From: Bacteroidetes bacterium UBA6161
GTDB taxonomy: Bacteria > Bacteroidota > Bacteroidia > NS11-12g > UBA955
Assembly (NCBI GenBank): GCA_002422315.1
Contig: DIUJ01000004.1
Location: forward strand, 12,210-76,209
DNA length: 64,000 nucleotides
Direction: 5' to 3'
The notes beneath the pieces were generated by a model. It ran no database searches. It was given only the letters and a program-made list of their open reading frames with translations, and was not told the DNA's origin. Both the position numbers and the translations under genes were made by a program. Below, piece after piece: positions 63,744 to 64,000 of this stretch. Each line of letters opens with the position of its first letter. The stretch's first letter is position 1.

Positions 63744-64000
63744 TTATTCTTTAATCACTTTTTTATAAAAGGAATTTTGGTCTGATCTTATTTCAATAAA
63801 ATACACCCCTGGCAACAACAAATGGGTATCCATCTCAATATGCGATTCCTTGTCAATCTGCTTCAGTTCCGCTACTTTTTGATTCCACAGATTATACAAA
63901 GTAATTGTTTTGGATGTGCCCAAATCTAAATCCCCAAAATAAATAGTCAACTGATTTTCAAAAGGCACAGGGGATACCTTCCACTCCTTATTGTTTACAT
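63744..64000 (-). CDS. C-terminal end of a T9SS cargo protein (cut by window edge)
   Basis: The frame stays open to base 64000, so only the last 85 residues are visible. They form a type A sorting domain: WKVSPVPFENQLTIYFGDLDLGTSKTITLYNLWNQKVAELKQI, then LLPGVYFIEIRSDQNSFYKKVIKE with the usual basic tail. YPNP is replaced by SPVPFENQ, a common variant. What the protein carries upstream cannot be seen. It ends at its own terminator. Confidence 0.85.
   Translation of the reverse strand, partial: VNNKEWKVSPVPFENQLTIYFGDLDLGTSKTITLYNLWNQKVAELKQIDKESHIEMDTHLLLPGVYFIEIRSDQNSFYKKVIKE

Overview
The window is from an AT-rich Bacteroidota chromosome. Supporting signs are several type IX secretion (T9SS) C-terminal sorting domains, a TonB-dependent receptor with a carboxypeptidase-like N-terminal domain paired with a lipoprotein, a large TamB-like protein, a fused isobutyryl-CoA mutase, and many promoters of the Bacteroidota form TTTG-N17..21-TAnnTTTG. 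I cannot place it below phylum. No rRNA, tRNA, CRISPR array, prophage or intact insertion sequence is visible.

Layout. 1-5.6 kb: fabI, then a tightly packed minus-strand run (site-2 protease with CBS domains, unknown protein, pirin, SUI1-type factor, NodB deacetylase, membrane glycosyltransferase). 5.7-12.3 kb: a tetR-tolC-adaptor-RND efflux operon. 12.3-13 kb: a REP-like palindromic repeat patch before kynU. 14.4-16.7 kb: a modular T9SS cargo protein. 16.8-25.1 kb: a likely phosphate-acquisition group, with a purple-acid-phosphatase-like lipoprotein plus a membrane protein, a phytase-like propeller lipoprotein, a small exported protein, and a TonB receptor operon. Three of its promoters share an 11-bp-period TTAA repeat array at a fixed distance from the -7 box, which is the layout of a PHO box. 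25.6-32.7 kb: icmF and a trmH/unknown/CPBP operon.

33-41.2 kb: two plus-strand operons of exported proteins. One is an M4 metalloprotease with an outer-membrane barrel. The other is a T9SS-type protein, a secreted lipase-like hydrolase, a PQQ-type propeller lipoprotein and a barrel protein. Both start with the same 192-bp leader (191 of 192 bases identical), which carries a nested palindrome, a -7 box and the first eight codons. This is the best candidate for an undescribed co-regulated system. 41.3-48.6 kb: an XRE regulator, a hemerythrin/RIC protein and a second RND pump operon. 48.7-57 kb: a TamB-like protein, tsaD, a small zinc-ribbon-like protein and a C-terminal processing protease. 57.2-64 kb: a second dispersed repeat, a T9SS ice-binding protein, a large fibronectin-type-III T9SS protein, a YkuK-like RNase H fold protein and the 3' end of another T9SS cargo gene cut by the window edge.

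A recurrent feature is that the -7 box lies only 4-6 nt from the start codon of several genes, which predicts leaderless or nearly leaderless mRNAs. Several start codons below were corrected on that basis.
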